This document shows, in pieces, positions 63,728-64,000 of a stretch of DNA of 64,000 nucleotides. This DNA comes from Chionis minor (lineage: Eukaryota > Chordata > Aves > Charadriiformes > Chionididae), in the NCBI GenBank assembly GCA_013398295.1, contig VZSF01001070.1, positions 434,028 to 498,027 of the forward strand, read 5' to 3'. Below the pieces are notes generated by a model. The model saw nothing but the letters and a program-made list of their open reading frames with translations, was not told where the DNA came from and searched no databases. How positions within the stretch are numbered: position 1 is the first letter of the stretch; each line of letters starts with the position of its first letter. The position numbers and the translations under genes are program-made.

Positions 63728-64000
63728 GTGTGGTATCTCAATACAAGAAGTGGAAATGAAGTTGCTTTTCTCTTTTTGGATGCACGTGTTTGAGCAGGGG
63801 TAGAACACACTCAGTTAGCAATACAGAGAGAAGCTTGAGACCAACAGCCTCTGTTGGCACATCTTACCAGATAGGTCTCACATGCCTGAGAGAACGGAAA
63901 ATGAGCATTGATGAATCCCCCGTTGCACTTCAAGTGGCACTACAGGTACTCGAAGAAGTAGCCAAGTAGTCAAAACTGCAAAATACAGCAGAATTAAGAC

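Overview
The window is a piece of a vertebrate nuclear genome, most likely from a bird. It holds one very large protein-coding gene on the + strand. Seventy exons, all with AG acceptors and GT donors except one GC donor, can be chained through matching codon phases into one open frame of 12,141 nt (4,047 codons, 5560-63727). The protein is recognised as HECTD4, a giant HECT-type E3 ubiquitin ligase. The bird assignment rests on a CR1 retrotransposon copy ending in the typical tandem ATTCTGTG octamers, a second eroded CR1 piece, very few repeats overall, and compact introns (81 nt to about 2.6 kb; the mammalian gene is, from memory, several times longer). Another sauropsid with compact introns is not excluded.

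Layout. 1-5559: non-coding, taken as the intron before the first visible exon, with a 5'-truncated CR1 at about 1430-2221 and a 54-bp tandem duplication at 2706-2810. 5560-27377: exons 1-20, the amino-terminal part with helical and beta-propeller-like segments. 28513-28783: a nearly complete MIR-type CORE-SINE lying against exon 21. 28835-30242: exons 21-22, completing a galactose-binding-like beta-sandwich begun in exon 20. 31044-43587: exons 23-44, long alpha-helical solenoid-like stretches plus an SH3-like segment in exon 41. 43871-46547: exons 45-51, the SPRY/B30.2 domain and an acidic tract. 47168-53935: exons 52-60, including a 1,304-nt exon with a Ser tract and a basic cluster. 55621-61440: exons 61-68, linker and helical regions. 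61583-63727: exons 69-70, the first part of the HECT N-lobe. The catalytic cysteine of the HECT C-lobe, the stop codon, the initiator methionine and the promoter all lie outside the window.

The protein is expected to combine substrate or partner-binding modules (propeller-like, galactose-binding-like, SPRY) with a carboxy-terminal HECT domain that takes ubiquitin from an E2 on a cysteine and passes it to substrate. The points most worth a second look are: an apparently undescribed RRM-like fold split by a 149-residue insertion across exons 60-61; an exon-like, frame-breaking segment at 8133-8289; a MIR element next to two in-frame acceptors at exon 21; a GC-AG intron after exon 48; and a NAGNAG acceptor at exon 37. 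No other protein gene, RNA gene or CRISPR array was seen on either strand. Exon numbers are local to this window. In the evidence, 'phase in/out' is the number of bases of a split codon carried in from the previous exon / left over at the end.
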